From contig OX393561.1 of the NCBI GenBank assembly GCA_947652115.1, forward strand, positions 7,796,351 through 7,860,350: a stretch of 64,000 nt of DNA, written 5' to 3'. This document shows, in pieces, positions 30,201-41,050 of this stretch. A program made the translations under genes and the position numbers. The first letter of the stretch is position 1, and each line of letters starts with the position of its first letter. The notes under the pieces were generated by a model, which saw only the letters and a program-made list of their open reading frames with translations, was not told the origin of the DNA and searched no databases. Source of the stretch: Blastomussa wellsi (lineage: Eukaryota > Cnidaria > Anthozoa > Scleractinia > Plerogyridae).

Positions 30201-30613
30201 AACGAGGTCAGATAGAAGCTTTCCCAAGAATGTTTGGGTAGCACGTCGAGAAAACATTCCCATGTCTGCTCGGCAAGCGTAAAACCAAGATCACTGCAAA
30301 CACTTTCAATGGTTTTCTTAACGGTAGAAAGATCTATTTTCATTTGAGCTTCTTCATGGTAATATTCCCAGGCTTCTTCGTTAACCATCATTAAACAAGT
30401 ATGCTGTCTTTGGCTTGGGTGGTCAATGGCGCATCCGTTACAGTTTGCTACCTTTTCCTCGTGAATGTACTTGTCGTAAAAAGCTGCATAACTAAGTTTG
30501 ATCACACGCCATATAATTGAACTGGTTGGTTTCCCTTGAGTTTGACTGCCTTTGCTCATAACTAATTGATGCTTACTCGGTGATTCTTCCAAAATACTAG
30601 TGTACGAAAACAT
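30134..30613 (-). CDS. Terminal Cys/His-motif protein of Maverick 1
   Basis: 159 aa. The centre has NCNGCAIDHPSQRQHTCLM, a C-x2-C...H...H-x-C arrangement probably binding zinc; the flanks are helical. The first residues MFSYTSILEESPSK may be replaced by an internal ATG at MSKGSQT. The last 22 codons lie inside the right inverted repeat, and the same residues end a decayed frame at the left end (9731-9796). A Cys-Cys-His-Cys protein with HPSQ is a pattern I associate with uncharacterised proteins next to Maverick-like elements, but I cannot name the family. It suggests that the element extends to at least 30613. Confidence 0.6.
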   Translation of the reverse strand: MFSYTSILEESPSKHQLVMSKGSQTQGKPTSSIIWRVIKLSYAAFYDKYIHEEKVANCNGCAIDHPSQRQHTCLMMVNEEAWEYYHEEAQMKIDLSTVKKTIESVCSDLGFTLAEQTWECFLDVLPKHSWESFYLTSLELEHCGQDIKDRVLSTFTRDA

Positions 30614-30897
30614 ATTAAACCTACACTAGCTTGTGAATATTAAAATAACACTTCACCCCACTTGATTTATACAGTGACAGGTTACTAGACATATCCCGCC
30701 CACCTAAATTCAGCCCCCACTGACTCATTGCGCATGCGATTCCCACCCCTTTTACACATTCCCACTTTCTACCAATCCACTTAATTCCATCCTGAATTCA
30801 TTAACCCATCCACACAATAGCCCATACAATCCTTCAGACAAAATGGAAAATTGAAAGTCTGGGAAAAAGTGAGTTCAAAAGTACCCTTTCAACTACT
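30614..30897. other. Intergenic, possible right flank of Maverick 1
   Basis: No gene. It is C-rich and AT-mixed with TCATTGCGCATGCG at 30725-30738. The true right end of the element may lie here. Confidence 0.35.
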
Positions 30898-33004
30898 AAA
30901 TCAGCTACTAAATCGTGCTCCTGTTCTGATGCAGTTACTTCATACAAGTCTTCTAAATCCTGCTGTTGCTGCTCTCAGGCGATTGCCTCATTGCAGTCAA
31001 AGTTTATAATTGGTAATACTTCTATTTCCTGTGAACATTCTAACTTGTCTGTTCTTGATATACCTTTTCTAATTCCATGGCATTGGTTAATTTGCCTTCA
31101 GCTTTCGAGCCAAGTCCATACCTTCAATGTTACAAAAGAAGGAAGAAACCAACAAAACACAATAGAAGACATAAACAATTATTTTATTTTGTAGATTACT
31201 TACTTGTCTAAAATGGTTCATAAATATTTAATTTACTTTATTTACTTCTTCACTCTGGATTTCTCAACACTGGTGATGATTGAATAAGTTGAATGTCTTT
31301 AGTTCGACAACAATTGTTGTACCGTTTGGTTACAATGTGGTTCAAAAGAATGCTTAACAAGCCTGTTAATATGTTCAAGAAAACAAAGTGCCGAGATGGG
31401 ATAGGGGTTCTATACAAATGATCAGGGAACAAAAACTCGTGTTTGGGTCCCTGACCTAGCGAAAAGGGTATCATCGGGATGCCACCCCGACTCGTTGTCG
31501 CCGGAACTATTTACAAATGAAACGGAATGATATGTACAATATTTACAAATTACATAGGAGCTCTGCCATCTCCACATCATGCTCGTCCAAGCCCTGCTTG
31601 TAACCGTACGGGTGGGACATGAAGGTTTCCAAGTCGACCACTCTCTTGTCGAATACCAGTCCGTACTGTTTGGTTCTCGGTGATACTTTTAGGCGTTTCG
31701 TGGTTGGGTCTCTGGTAAAGAAGTGTTGGTTGCTTACGTTAACGTCCCTACGATCTGCTTGTGGATCTGTGAGTTCCTGTAACATGTTTCTTTTAAGGAT
31801 GGAGAAGTAGATGACTTGGGTGGTGAGCTTCTCCAGGTACGAGTACAATTTTAGACGTGCCCACCAGGCTTGATTGATTGAAAAGAAATTCGTATATAGT
31901 TTAATTTGTGATAGTTGTTCGACAAAAAGAAGACATTGACTCTATATTCATTTGAAATAAGTAGAATTTCGAGATAACAATTATAACTTATTTACTTACA
32001 ATATAATTGTTCAAAAAACAAGTTATTAAAAAGCAATGTACTTACAATAAAAGTTAGGAAAAAAGCAACATATTTACAATAAATTTTAGGAAAAAAAGAA
32101 AGTATGTACAATGAATCATTTAGAAAAATAGAAGAAAAAAACAACATCCAATGATACCAATGATACATGAACTACGTAGAAGATTTGTTTGAAAGATTGC
32201 TCTTCCTTGAGGACTAATTGGTCACTCAAACTGGTACGGAAATTGACATTGTTAATAAAACTGAGTTTGTATACAGCTTAACGGATGGTAGTTATCCATT
32301 ACACAGTAAACAGTAGACACCATTTTCATTTTAAACAACTATAATATAAAAGCCCTATATGTACAAAGCTTGACATTTGCGTGACCTTAGTGGTCGCGCT
32401 GATCATTTACAATACAAAAAAAAAACAAAAACAAATAAACAGTAAATTATAGGAGATTGGACGAAAAATTGAAGGAAATAACAAATCCACATCAAAATCA
32501 TTGATCACTTGATCAGTGATGGCTCTCTCCTCTCTGTCTTCTTCCTTGTTAAAATCATCAATCGTGTGATCGATGATAGCTCTCTCCTCTCTCTCTTCTG
32601 CCTCTTTTCTAATCCTCTCCTGCTCCTGTTGCTCTGCTCTCTTTTCAGTTGTGGTCTTCTCCTCAACTACTGTTGCGCAAAATTCTGCTAGCAGCTTATT
32701 CATTTCCTTTAATCTTTCTTCTCCTTCTGTTTTCTTTTCTCTTTTGCAGTTCTCGTTTTTTTTTGCTGCACATATTTTTCTCTGTTGTTTTCCCTCCATC
32801 GTTTCACTTGTTGGGGTTTATTTTCTTTACGTCCATTTACCTTTTTCTTGAGGATTTTATTTTCTGTCTTGAGTATTTCAAGTTCCATTTCCATCTGTAA
32901 ACAAAAGGGGATGTATTTAAGTTAAAAAGATAACATCAGTTATTAACAGACAGTGATAGGTAAGCGAAAAGTATTTTCAACTTCAGTTCGTTTTAGTCCC
33001 TGGG
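30898..33004. repeat. Direct duplication, copy 1
   Basis: Closely similar to 35662-37617 at an offset of about 4.6 kb. Copy 2 lacks about 145 bp corresponding to 30954-31096. Both carry a PolB C-terminal fragment and a zinc-finger/coiled-coil gene. Confidence 0.9.
31543..31848 (-). pseudogene. PolB C-terminal fragment of a third Maverick family
   Basis: 101 codons. The end QYGLVFDKRVVDLETFMSHP plus YGY aligns with the end of the Maverick 1 polymerase (SYSLVFDKRVL...FPYGY), and HFFTRDPTTKRL aligns with its PFFYIARDDSFN. It is too divergent to derive from either Maverick in this window. No other polymerase motif is nearby. Nearly identical copy at 36160-36465. Confidence 0.6.
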
Positions 33005-33415
33005 GGTTTCCTTTCTGCGGTTTCTGAAAGATACAAAGAGGTGGTAATTTTTCATGCAAATTCAGTATCAAGCAAAATGGCGAAATGAATACTATAACAA
33101 CACCTGAATTTAACTCCATCTACTAATTCAGTTTGTGAAAAACGTAAAAAAAAATCAATATCGATATTTGATCATAAACCAACTATCAGGGTTGTATCAA
33201 TGGAACATTCTATAAACCTTATCTATCCACAGGAAACACAATGACTAGGTGATTTCAACAAAAGACATAAACAATTATTTTATTTTGTAGATTACTTACT
33301 TGATGGTTCATAAATATTTCATGGCCCTTGTTGTGTTCCTCTTGGGGCACTATATAAGCTTGTTGGCAAAATGGGCATTGGCCTTCTGATTCTATTCTTC
33401 TTCTCATATAACTGA
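32407..33415 (-). pseudogene. Zinc-finger plus coiled-coil protein, copy 1
   Basis: Exon 33415-33306 encodes MRRRIESEGQCPFCQQAY and GHEIFMNHQ, a C2H2-like finger, with donor GTAAGT. The next exon starts at 32894 after acceptor TTTACAG with MEMELEILKTENKILKKK, a leucine/coil segment, then a basic K/R/E-rich part, then repeats of EERAIIDHTIDDFNKEEDRE. Frames break at the A9 run near 32760 and at about 32720; copy 2 differs at both places (A11 and an extra base), so neither copy is continuous. The protein resembles no family I recognise. Confidence 0.45.
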
Positions 33416-33597
33416 AATTAAACACAATTACATTAGAAGGAAACCCAAGCCAAAAAAAAACGTTCTCAACTGTTAATTTATGGTACCATAGCATACTTGT
33501 CATATACGTTTTGCCTGCGACACCATGTTGAAACCAGATTGAAAGCATAAACAAACAAAAGACTACTCGAAAAAGTTTCACAAAAAATGAAAAGCAG

Positions 33598-33702
33598 CAA
33601 TTACTTGTAGTATCAAACACAGACTACAATGTTTGGGCAAAACAGTTTATTGACTAGCAGAACAAGACGCTGGCGAGAGGTGAATGAACAAAACCGCCAA
33701 GG
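33598..33702 (-). repeat. Split direct repeat B2
   Basis: 105 bp, matching 33848-33952 with about two base differences (AACAAG against AATGAG). Confidence 0.9.
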
Positions 33703-33716
33703 GTGGAGTGGGCGGG

Positions 33717-33848
33717 TAAGCGATGACTAGCCCAAAGCTAACGTGGAGCGATCTGAAAGCAGATACTCTAAACCCGCTGAAGGCTATCCCGAAAAGGGGC
33801 GTGTTCTCAATGGCAATTAGCAATCATCACCCATGGTGATCCTTGTAC
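33717..33848 (-). repeat. Split direct repeat A2
   Basis: 132 bp, identical by eye to 35442-35573. Confidence 0.9.
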
Positions 33849-33952
33849 AATTACTTGTAGTATCAAACACAGACTACAATGTTTGGGCAAAACAGTTTAT
33901 TGACTAGCAGAATGAGACGCTGGCGAGAGGTGAATGAACAAAACCGCCAAGG
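33848..33952 (-). repeat. Split direct repeat B1
   Basis: 105 bp. It abuts A2, forming the internal B1-A2 junction expected of a circular intermediate. Confidence 0.9.
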
Positions 33953-34038
33953 CCCAAACATGGTAGTATGTGGTTGAGAGTGATAGCGATAATTAGAGAA
34001 ATTAATTCACGGTAACTAGAAGAAAGGGAAGAGTAAAC

Positions 34039-34944
34039 TTAAACAGCAATATGTGAAATAGCAGTGGCCATGCAAGTAGCAGCCGCCCTCTTTTGTCGGT
34101 CCGTCATTTCGAGATAAATTAAATAACAGTCACTACGCCAGTCGCCCTGGGCCTTAATTAACTCAGATGGTACTGTAGCTTCGAAGGCAAAGGTAGCGCC
34201 CCCGCGCCTAAAACTATGAGGGGAGTAGCTAGTGGAATCAAGACCAACAGCTTGAATAACCCTGGCCAGAAAAGAACTAAAATGCGTATAGGTAATATGC
34301 CCCAATGAACTATTGGACCTAACCGAGAATAATGGCATGTCCTGGGGTACCTGGTTAATCCGAAGATGATTAACCAAAGCGGCTACAGGGCACAACAAAC
34401 TACCCGGAATGCGCGGCAAAGGTAAAGAAAAAAGGCGTTCCTGAAACTGAATAGTTTTAGACGCGCGAACTGTTAGATAAGCGAACGATGCATCAAAACG
34501 AAGATCAGACCGCAAAAGAACCTTAGGCGAGACTTGCGCCGCCCGATCAACAACTAAATTCGACTTGCGTAAAAAGGAGTAAAAAGCGACTAGAAAAAGC
34601 GCCCACATAGCGACATGCAAAGGCTTGTTGAAATCGAAAAACTGTGTGATGCGTAATAACAATCGTGGAGTGATTGGAGCCTTGCGCTTAACTGCGATTC
34701 CTAAATAACGCTTAACTCCACGTAACAACAATTTATAACGATAATCACCATCCCAAGTCAAATCATGACCGAGAAGCTTATGCATATGCTTAATGCTACT
34801 TAAATGATTAAGGATAGTACCATAAACGCGGCCAAGTGACACTAAATAAGCTATGTAGCGTGTAATTAATTTAACAGTCACTGGAAACGGAGCGGACGAT
34901 ACCGCCTCACAAAATGTCATATAAATCTTTATGTGGGAGTTCAA
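34039..34944 (-). CDS. Tyrosine recombinase of split-repeat element
   Basis: About 300 codons. Catalytic pattern visible: first Arg in FYSFLRKSNLV, His-x-x-Arg in YSPHSFRRGGA, Trp/His position in GDWRSDC, and the nucleophile Tyr in YLIYL. The N-terminal SAM-like domain has HLSSIKHMHKLLGHDL. The enzyme would integrate a circular DNA form by recombination. The frame has no early ATG; the first is at MTFCEAVSS, and the frame is open upstream across the ORF1 stop (DLNSHIKIY), so expression by a shift from ORF1 is possible. It resembles recombinases of Ngaro/DIRS or Crypton-like elements. No frameshift inside the catalytic region. Confidence 0.8.
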   Translation of the reverse strand: MNSHIKIYMTFCEAVSSAPFPVTVKLITRYIAYLVSLGRVYGTILNHLSSIKHMHKLLGHDLTWDGDYRYKLLLRGVKRYLGIAVKRKAPITPRLLLRITQFFDFNKPLHVAMWALFLVAFYSFLRKSNLVVDRAAQVSPKVLLRSDLRFDASFAYLTVRASKTIQFQERLFSLPLPRIPGSLLCPVAALVNHLRINQVPQDMPLFSVRSNSSLGHITYTHFSSFLARVIQAVGLDSTSYSPHSFRRGGATFAFEATVPSELIKAQGDWRSDCYLIYLEMTDRQKRAAATCMATAISHIAV

Positions 34945-35360
34945 GTCGCGTTCAACGCTTGAATGTCTGGTGATGGTTGAACTTGCCGGCGACGATCTGG
35001 AACAAAGTCCTGCGGCCAGTCGATGTGCCGTTTCTTTGGGCCAGAGTCAGATTTTCCCGGCGCACATGGCCCGGCCGATGTATTTGGGGGCTTTGCTGGT
35101 CCAAGAGCTTGACGGAAACGGAGCACTTCCAGTTCCAATGCTAGCTTGTCTTTTTCCGCTTTCACCAATTCTAATTCCTTCTCGAGAATCTGTTGCTTTC
35201 TTTCGGTGGGCGAAGAATGCCCGAGTACAGGCCTGATGTCTGGTTCGTCGTCACGGAATTGAGCGTACTGCTCGAATAGCTGAGCTTGCGGCGACGTTGG
35301 AAATGCATAATCCTCCGGTTGGGGTTTGGACCTGGATTTTTGTTTGGTTTTGTGCGACAT
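34941..35360 (-). CDS. ORF1 of split-repeat element
   Basis: 139 aa starting MSHKTKQKSRSKPQPEDY. Basic N-terminus, then a predicted coiled coil (QQILEKELELVKAEKDKLAL), then a proline-rich basic tail. It overlaps the recombinase frame. It could be a Gag-like or DNA-binding partner; no known domain is visible. Confidence 0.6.
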   Translation of the reverse strand: MSHKTKQKSRSKPQPEDYAFPTSPQAQLFEQYAQFRDDEPDIRPVLGHSSPTERKQQILEKELELVKAEKDKLALELEVLRFRQALGPAKPPNTSAGPCAPGKSDSGPKKRHIDWPQDFVPDRRRQVQPSPDIQALNAT

Positions 35361-35441
35361 GACTGAGAATGGAACAGCTAAACGCTGGAGATTGACTAAA
35401 AAGTCGAGAGGGCGTTTGTTCCCGGAATGAGATCAACGAAA

Positions 35442-35573
35442 TAAGCGATGACTAGCCCAAAGCTAACGTGGAGCGATCTGAAAGCAGATACTCTAAACCC
35501 GCTGAAGGCTATCCCGAAAAGGGGCGTGTTCTCAATGGCAATTAGCAATCATCACCCATGGTGATCCTTGTAC
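35442..35573 (-). repeat. Split direct repeat A1
   Basis: 132 bp at the 5' end of the element on the minus strand. Confidence 0.9.
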
Positions 35574-36159
35574 CAATATTTTGATTTTATGACATGGTTG
35601 CTCCTGAAGGAGCCATTTATGTGTCTTTGCCTCGTTTACACATCAAGTAAAGACAAGTCAAAATCAGCTACTAAATCGTGCTCCTGTTCTGATGCAGTTA
35701 CTTCATACAAGTCTTCAGCTTTCTAGCCAAGTCCATACCTTCAAGGTTACAAAAGAAGGAAGAAACCAACAAAACACAATAGAAGACATAAACAATTATT
35801 TTATTTTGTAGATTACTTACTTGTCTAAAATGGTTCATAAATATTTAATTTACTTTATTTACTTCTTCACTCTGGATTTCTCAACACTGGTGATGATTGA
35901 ATAAGTTGAATGTCTTTAGTTCGACAACAATTGTTGTACCGTTTGGTTACAATGTGGTTCAAAAGAATGCTTAACAAGCCTGTTAATATGTTCAAGAAAA
36001 CAAAGTGCCGAGATGGGATAGGGGTTCTATACAAATGATCAGGGAACAAAAACTCGTGTTTGGGTCCCTGACCTAGCGAAAAGGGTATCATCGGGATGCC
36101 ACCCCGACTCGTTGTCGCCGGAACTATTTACAAATGAAACGGAATGATATGTACAATAT

Positions 36160-36465
36160 TTACAAATTACATAGGAGCTCTGCCATCTCCACATCGTGCT
36201 CGTCCAAGCCCTGCTTGTAACCGTACGGGTGGGACGTGAAGGTTTCCAAGTCGACCACTCTCTTGTCAAATACCAGTCCGTACTGTTTGGTTCTCGGTGA
36301 TACTTTTAGGCGTTTCGTGGTTGGGTCTCCGGTAAAGAAGTGTGGGTTGATTGCGTTAACGTCCCTACGATCTGCTTGTGGATCTGTGAGTTCCTGTAAC
36401 ATGTTTCTTTTAAGGATGGAGAAGTAGATGACTTGGGTGGTGAGCTTCTCCAGGTACGAGTACAA
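36160..36465 (-). pseudogene. PolB C-terminal fragment, second copy
   Basis: 101 codons differing from 31543-31848 at a few positions (NAINPHFFTG against NVSNQHFFTR; FTSHP against FMSHP). Same interpretation. Confidence 0.6.
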
Positions 36466-37086
36466 TTTTAGACGTGCCCACCAGGCTTGATTGATTGAAA
36501 AGAAATTCGTATATAGTTTAATTTGTGATAGTTGTTCGACAAAAAGAAGACATTGACTCTATATTCATTTGAAATAAGTAGAATTTCGAGATAACAATAA
36601 TAACTTATTAACTTACAATATAATTGTTCATAAAACAAGTTATTAAAAAGCAATGTACTTACAATAAAAGTTAAGAAAAAAGCAACATATTTACTAATAA
36701 ATTTTAGGAAAAAAAGAAAGTATTTACAATAAATCATTTAGGAAAATAGAAGAAAAAAACACATCCAATGATACCAATGATACATGAACTACGTAGAAGA
36801 TTTGTTTGAAAGATTGCTCTTCCTTGAGGACTAAGGGGTCACGCAAACTGGTATGGAAATTGACATTGTTAATAAAACTGAGTTTGTATACAGCTTAACG
36901 GATGGTAGTTATCCATTACACAGTAAACAGTAGACACCATTTTCATTTTAAACAACTATAATATAAAAGCCCTATATGTACAAAGCTTGACATTTGCGTG
37001 ACCTTAGTGGTCAGGCTAACCATTTACAATACAAAAAAAAAACAAACAGTAAATTATAGGAGATTAGACGAAAAAATTGAAGGAAA

Positions 37087-37505
37087 TTACAAATCCACAT
37101 CGAAATCATCGATCACTTGATCAGTGATGGCTCTCTCCTCTCTGTCTTCTTCCTTGTTAAAATCATCAATCGTGTGATCGATGATAGCTCTCTCCTCTCT
37201 CTCTTCTGCCTCTTTTCTAATCCTCTCCTGCTCCTGCTGCTCTGCTCTCTTTTCAGTTGTGGTCTTCTCCTCAACTACTGTTGTGCAAAATTCTGCTAGC
37301 AGCTTATTCATTTCCTTTAATATTTTCTTCTCCTTCTGTTTTCTTTTCTCTTTTGCAGTTCTCGTTTTTTTTTTTGCTGCACATATTTTTCTCTGTTGTT
37401 TTCCCTCCATCGTTTCACTTGTTGGGGTTTATTTTCTTTACGTCCATTTACCTTTTTCTTGAGGATTTTATTTTCTGTCTTGAGTATTTCAAGTTCCATT
37501 TCCAT
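37087..37505 (-). pseudogene. Coiled-coil gene, second copy without its zinc-finger exon
   Basis: The exon starts MEMELEILKTENKIL at 37505 and the coding signal continues in the next frame to the stop at 37087 (ending DQVIDDFDVDL). The shift is at the A11 run near 37375, where copy 1 has A9. No zinc-finger exon is seen to the right, so this copy is 5'-truncated. Confidence 0.45.
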
Positions 37506-37617
37506 CTGTAAACAAAAGGGGATGTATTTAAGTTAAAAAGATAACATCAGTTATTAACAGACAGTGATAGGTAAGCGAAAAGTTTTTTCAACTTCAGTTC
37601 GTTTTAGTCCCTAGGGG

Positions 37618-38698
37618 AAAACGGTGAATTACACGAAGACTTTTACAACTTACCATATGAAAGGGCAACCTAAAAAGCGAAATTTCACAAGCGGGGAAAT
37701 CACAAAATGCGTTGGTTTACACAAGCGTTTCTTTTCACAAGAGAATCTCTTCCCCGTGCGAGCAACAAGGCATCACGGTATGCTTACGTCATTTAAGAAC
37801 TGGAACGGACTGGACTACTTGTTGAGGATCAGCCTCAACACTTAGCAACAATATGCAGTAGTGTTGTTGTGTGGGATACCCGTTTCACCCATTTTCTCAA
37901 TGGTTCTTTACCACGTGCTGTGTGGGATACCCCTTTTCACCCCGCTACTCATTGAACACGGGAGGGGTTATTAAAGGCGAATGTCACCTTCATATTTCAT
38001 ACACCAAAAAAACTAGCTGTTCGTAGAAACGCTGAAGAGTCATCTTGAAAAAGGAGAGTTGTCTTGTTGTTTTGAAGAGGTGAGTCTTTGATCAAGTGAG
38101 ATTTCGCTATGGAAATTGCGGAGAGAAGAAGAAACAGAGAGAATACATGGGGTTATTTTAAGAGAATACAAGTCTTATGACTTATAATGCTTCTCAAGCA
38201 AAAACATTACACAGAAACCTCATAAAACCATATATATTTATAAAGAGCATAAAATTCTTGTTCATGTAAGATTAAAAAATTATGGGATATATGAAATCAC
38301 GTGACATCATGGAGTGCATAATTTGCATAATTATGCAAAGTTTTAAAAGACAATAAAACATCATTTGTGAAGAAGAGAAAAATTTCATTTATATATATGA
38401 TTTTGCTACAACTGATCTTTCACAAGTTATAATTCAAAAGAGAAAAGGCTGCAGAAAGGACTTTCTAACAAAAAAGATTGCAAATCAGTACTTAATAATC
38501 TAAATGGTTGACGTGAAAAGGTAAAAATATGAAAATTTTGACAAGAGAAACAGTTCCAGTCAGTCTCCAGCAACTAAATTCATACCATGTTCTATTTCAC
38601 AAATTTCATTGAAGACACATCAACAGTCCCTAGCATGTTTATTTTCGTAGTGATCTCCCTCTTCCCCTTTGAAAAGGCCTCCCTCCTCTCTCTTTCAG
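37618..38698. other. Intergenic, nothing recognised
   Basis: A short direct repeat (GTGTGGGATACCC.TTTCACCC) occurs at about 37873 and 37919. The open frames are short and unconvincing. Confidence 0.4.
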
Positions 38699-39918
38699 TC
38701 ATCTGGGACCATTGTAATGGTTGTCATCAAAGTAATTGTTCTGTAATGTATGGTATCTTAGGAAGCATGTTTCTGGACACATTCTAACTCCACAAACAGC
38801 ACAGGTGTATACGGTCTTCACTTCTTGAATGTGCACCTTACAGGTAGATCTGGTGTCATGACTTATAAGGTGATGGAAATGATCACGGTTGAACCTGATG
38901 TCTGGGATAGCAACAGGGATCTGACAAATTCCTGTGTCTCTCCTGAAGCATTTGCCTTAACCTAATGCCTTAAGCACTGACTTCCTGAACTGAAGACTGG
39001 GAATGCTGGCATGATCAGGGGATTTACAGTGCAAAATGTGTGCATTTGAAATACACACTTCGATCATATAAAAGAAAACCTTGAAATACCAGACCAGTCC
39101 CCTCATGAGTCGGGCATATGAAACAGCCCTTTGGTCTGACTGATCAACGCCACCCATGTAAGTATCATATAGGTTAATTACGCCTGGCCTAGCAAAGTCG
39201 CTCTTTTCCCAAGTTCCAGTGTGGTAGCCAAAACACTCACTGGTTTTTGGTCACGCCATGTCACGCATGTCACACTTCCTTTTTGCCTGAACAAACTCTC
39301 TCCCCTTTTGAGCTGCTTGACTTTCTTTTCCTTCAGACCACAAATTTCTTTTGGTAGGCCTGACCTGTTGGATCTAACTGTCCCACATGGTAGGGTTTTC
39401 CTTCCTTCATGTTCCTCAAACAAAGCGACTGATGTGTAATAATTGTCCATGAAGACGTAATATCCCTTTTCTAGGTATGGCTCAATCACAGACATTACAG
39501 CTTTCCTGCCTAAGTCTCTCTGGACTCCATCACCTTCCTTACCAGTATAAATTTTGCTATTTGGCAAATAGCCACTGCTAGATTCAGCAAGTGTAAATGC
39601 TTTGATTCCAAATCTCCCTGGCTTGATTGGAAGGAACTGCCTAAAGTGCAATTTTCCCTTGAACTTTATCAAAGTTTCATCAATGGCAAGCTGCCTGTTA
39701 GGCTTATACACTTGCTGAAACGTGGGTATTACTAAGTCTAGGAATGGCTGAAGCTTGTACAATTTATTGTAATCAGCTGAGTCAGCCCTGGGTGCCTGGG
39801 TGTTGTCTGCAAAATGCAAGTATCGCAAAATCTGGAGGAATCGATCCCTGTACATCATGCTAGGAAAAAATGGGGTGTTAAGGTGGCTCGATAGTCGAGT
39901 AAATATATAGAAATCCAA
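38699..39918 (-). pseudogene. piggyBac-type transposase, N-truncated, one frameshift
   Basis: Matches the middle and end of PGBD-like transposases: RDRFLQILRYLHFAD, the first Asp in QLAIDETLIKFKGK, the second in YYVFMDNYYTSVALFE, then GGVDQSDQ in a different frame from 39157, and a C-terminal cysteine-rich DNA-binding domain (CKVHIQEVKTVYTCAVCG...CPETCFLRYH). Two frames meet at about 39165-39185, a one-base shift. The N-terminal 150 or so residues expected of the family are missing upstream of 39918. No TTAA-flanked inverted repeats were found, so this is a remnant. Confidence 0.8.
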
Positions 39919-41050
39919 AGATTTTGCATAAAACTTGAGGGGTGAGGGGTATTTTTAAAAGCTCTGTTTTCTGCAAGTGTTTTGATTGAGGGACTGGGTC
40001 TGGGATGCATATTTAATGTCTGATGGCAGCAGGTCACGTGACATTGCTCGGCTCATTTGAGCTCACCTTCTGTTCGGCAGAATCGTGGGCAGAATCAATG
40101 TCATTTGGGCCAAAAATTGCCCCAAATTACATTGTTTTGGGTCATTTGCTGGTGCTGGAGCTCATCATCAAGGGCTGAGATGGCTTAGACCTTGCCAATT
40201 CCAAAGAAATGTTTATTGGCACTGTGAATGTGACAAACTTCGACCAGCTGTTCGATTCCAGCTACTGGCAGTTTGTTGTTCATGGACAAGGGGCCTCAGA
40301 GCAAATGAACCTTGTCTCACCAGGCTTCAAGTGGCAAATATGGAAGTTTCGATCAACGATGGAAGTGACTGGAAAAGATTTATTGCATTATTGAAGCCTG
40401 GTCAGAGACTTGTAAAAAAATATCAAATTGGTTGGAGGTAGGTGTTTCCCGCTCAAAGAACGTTCAAATTTCCCAGGATGCAATGCGGTCAGATTCCTGC
40501 TGGTTGGCTTCTTGGTCGACGTTGCTTACAAAAAGGAGCTATTTAAGCTCTTGCTTGACCTTTTTGACCGAACCTTTCATTTGAGTCGGAAGCAGAAGAG
40601 TTGCTTTGTAATGTTTTCCCTGCGATTAAATGACTGAGTTGAAGAAAGATGTGTTCAGACTGTTTGCTTGTGAGGTAAGATTTGCATGAATTTTTTTCAC
40701 TGTTTTGGAGCTGATGTGGTGTTTTGCAATCTCAGTAGTTAAGGGGGTACTTATAGGCTCAATTTCCCATTTTTCCATTTGGTAAAGGAAATGTATGGGG
40801 AAAAAGTGGGACAAAAGTGGATGGGTAATGAATTCAAGATGGCGACGGCAGAAGATGGTTGGAATAGGAGAGCTGGAGTGAAAAGTAGAGAAATAGGAAC
40901 ATTAGAGCTACGCAAGCGCAATGAGCGATATGTTTTTATGTTTTTATTATACAAATATATCTTTTACACTCGCTTAAGATTTTGTTTTACAGTCACACAC
41001 AACAAAAGTATACGAGGAGCTTTTCAATACTTTACTACTCAACAACCTTG
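39919..41050. other. Intergenic, nothing recognised
   Basis: AT-moderate DNA with short open frames only. It probably contains the left boundary of Maverick 2, but no terminal repeat could be found. Confidence 0.4.

Larger units (their letters stand above)
33598..35573 (-). mobile_element. Compact tyrosine-recombinase element with split direct repeats
   Basis: On the minus strand the order is A1 (35573-35442), ORF1, recombinase, B1 (33952-33848), A2 (33848-33717), B2 (33702-33598). A copies are 132 bp and B copies 105 bp. This A1-ORFs-B1-A2-B2 layout is that of Ngaro/DIRS-order retroelements, but no reverse transcriptase or RNase H is present in its 1,976 bp. Confidence 0.75.
35662..37617. 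repeat. Direct duplication, copy 2
   Basis: Second copy of 30898-33004. Scattered single-base and homopolymer differences and one internal deletion of about 145 bp relative to copy 1. Confidence 0.9.

Noticed and set aside
30725..30738. TCATTGCGCATGCG shared with the outward flank of Maverick 2 (40911-40924, minus) as a terminal motif
   Set aside because: It resembles a common NRF1-like promoter motif and the surrounding sequence does not match.
35590..35612. Second histone-like hairpin on the minus strand (GGCTCCTTCAGGAGC)
   Set aside because: Only five clean base pairs plus a mismatch, no upstream coding exon, and it lies at a repeat junction.
40085..40637. Plus-strand open frames of 60-118 aa
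   Set aside because: No recognisable domain and overlapping frames of equal quality.
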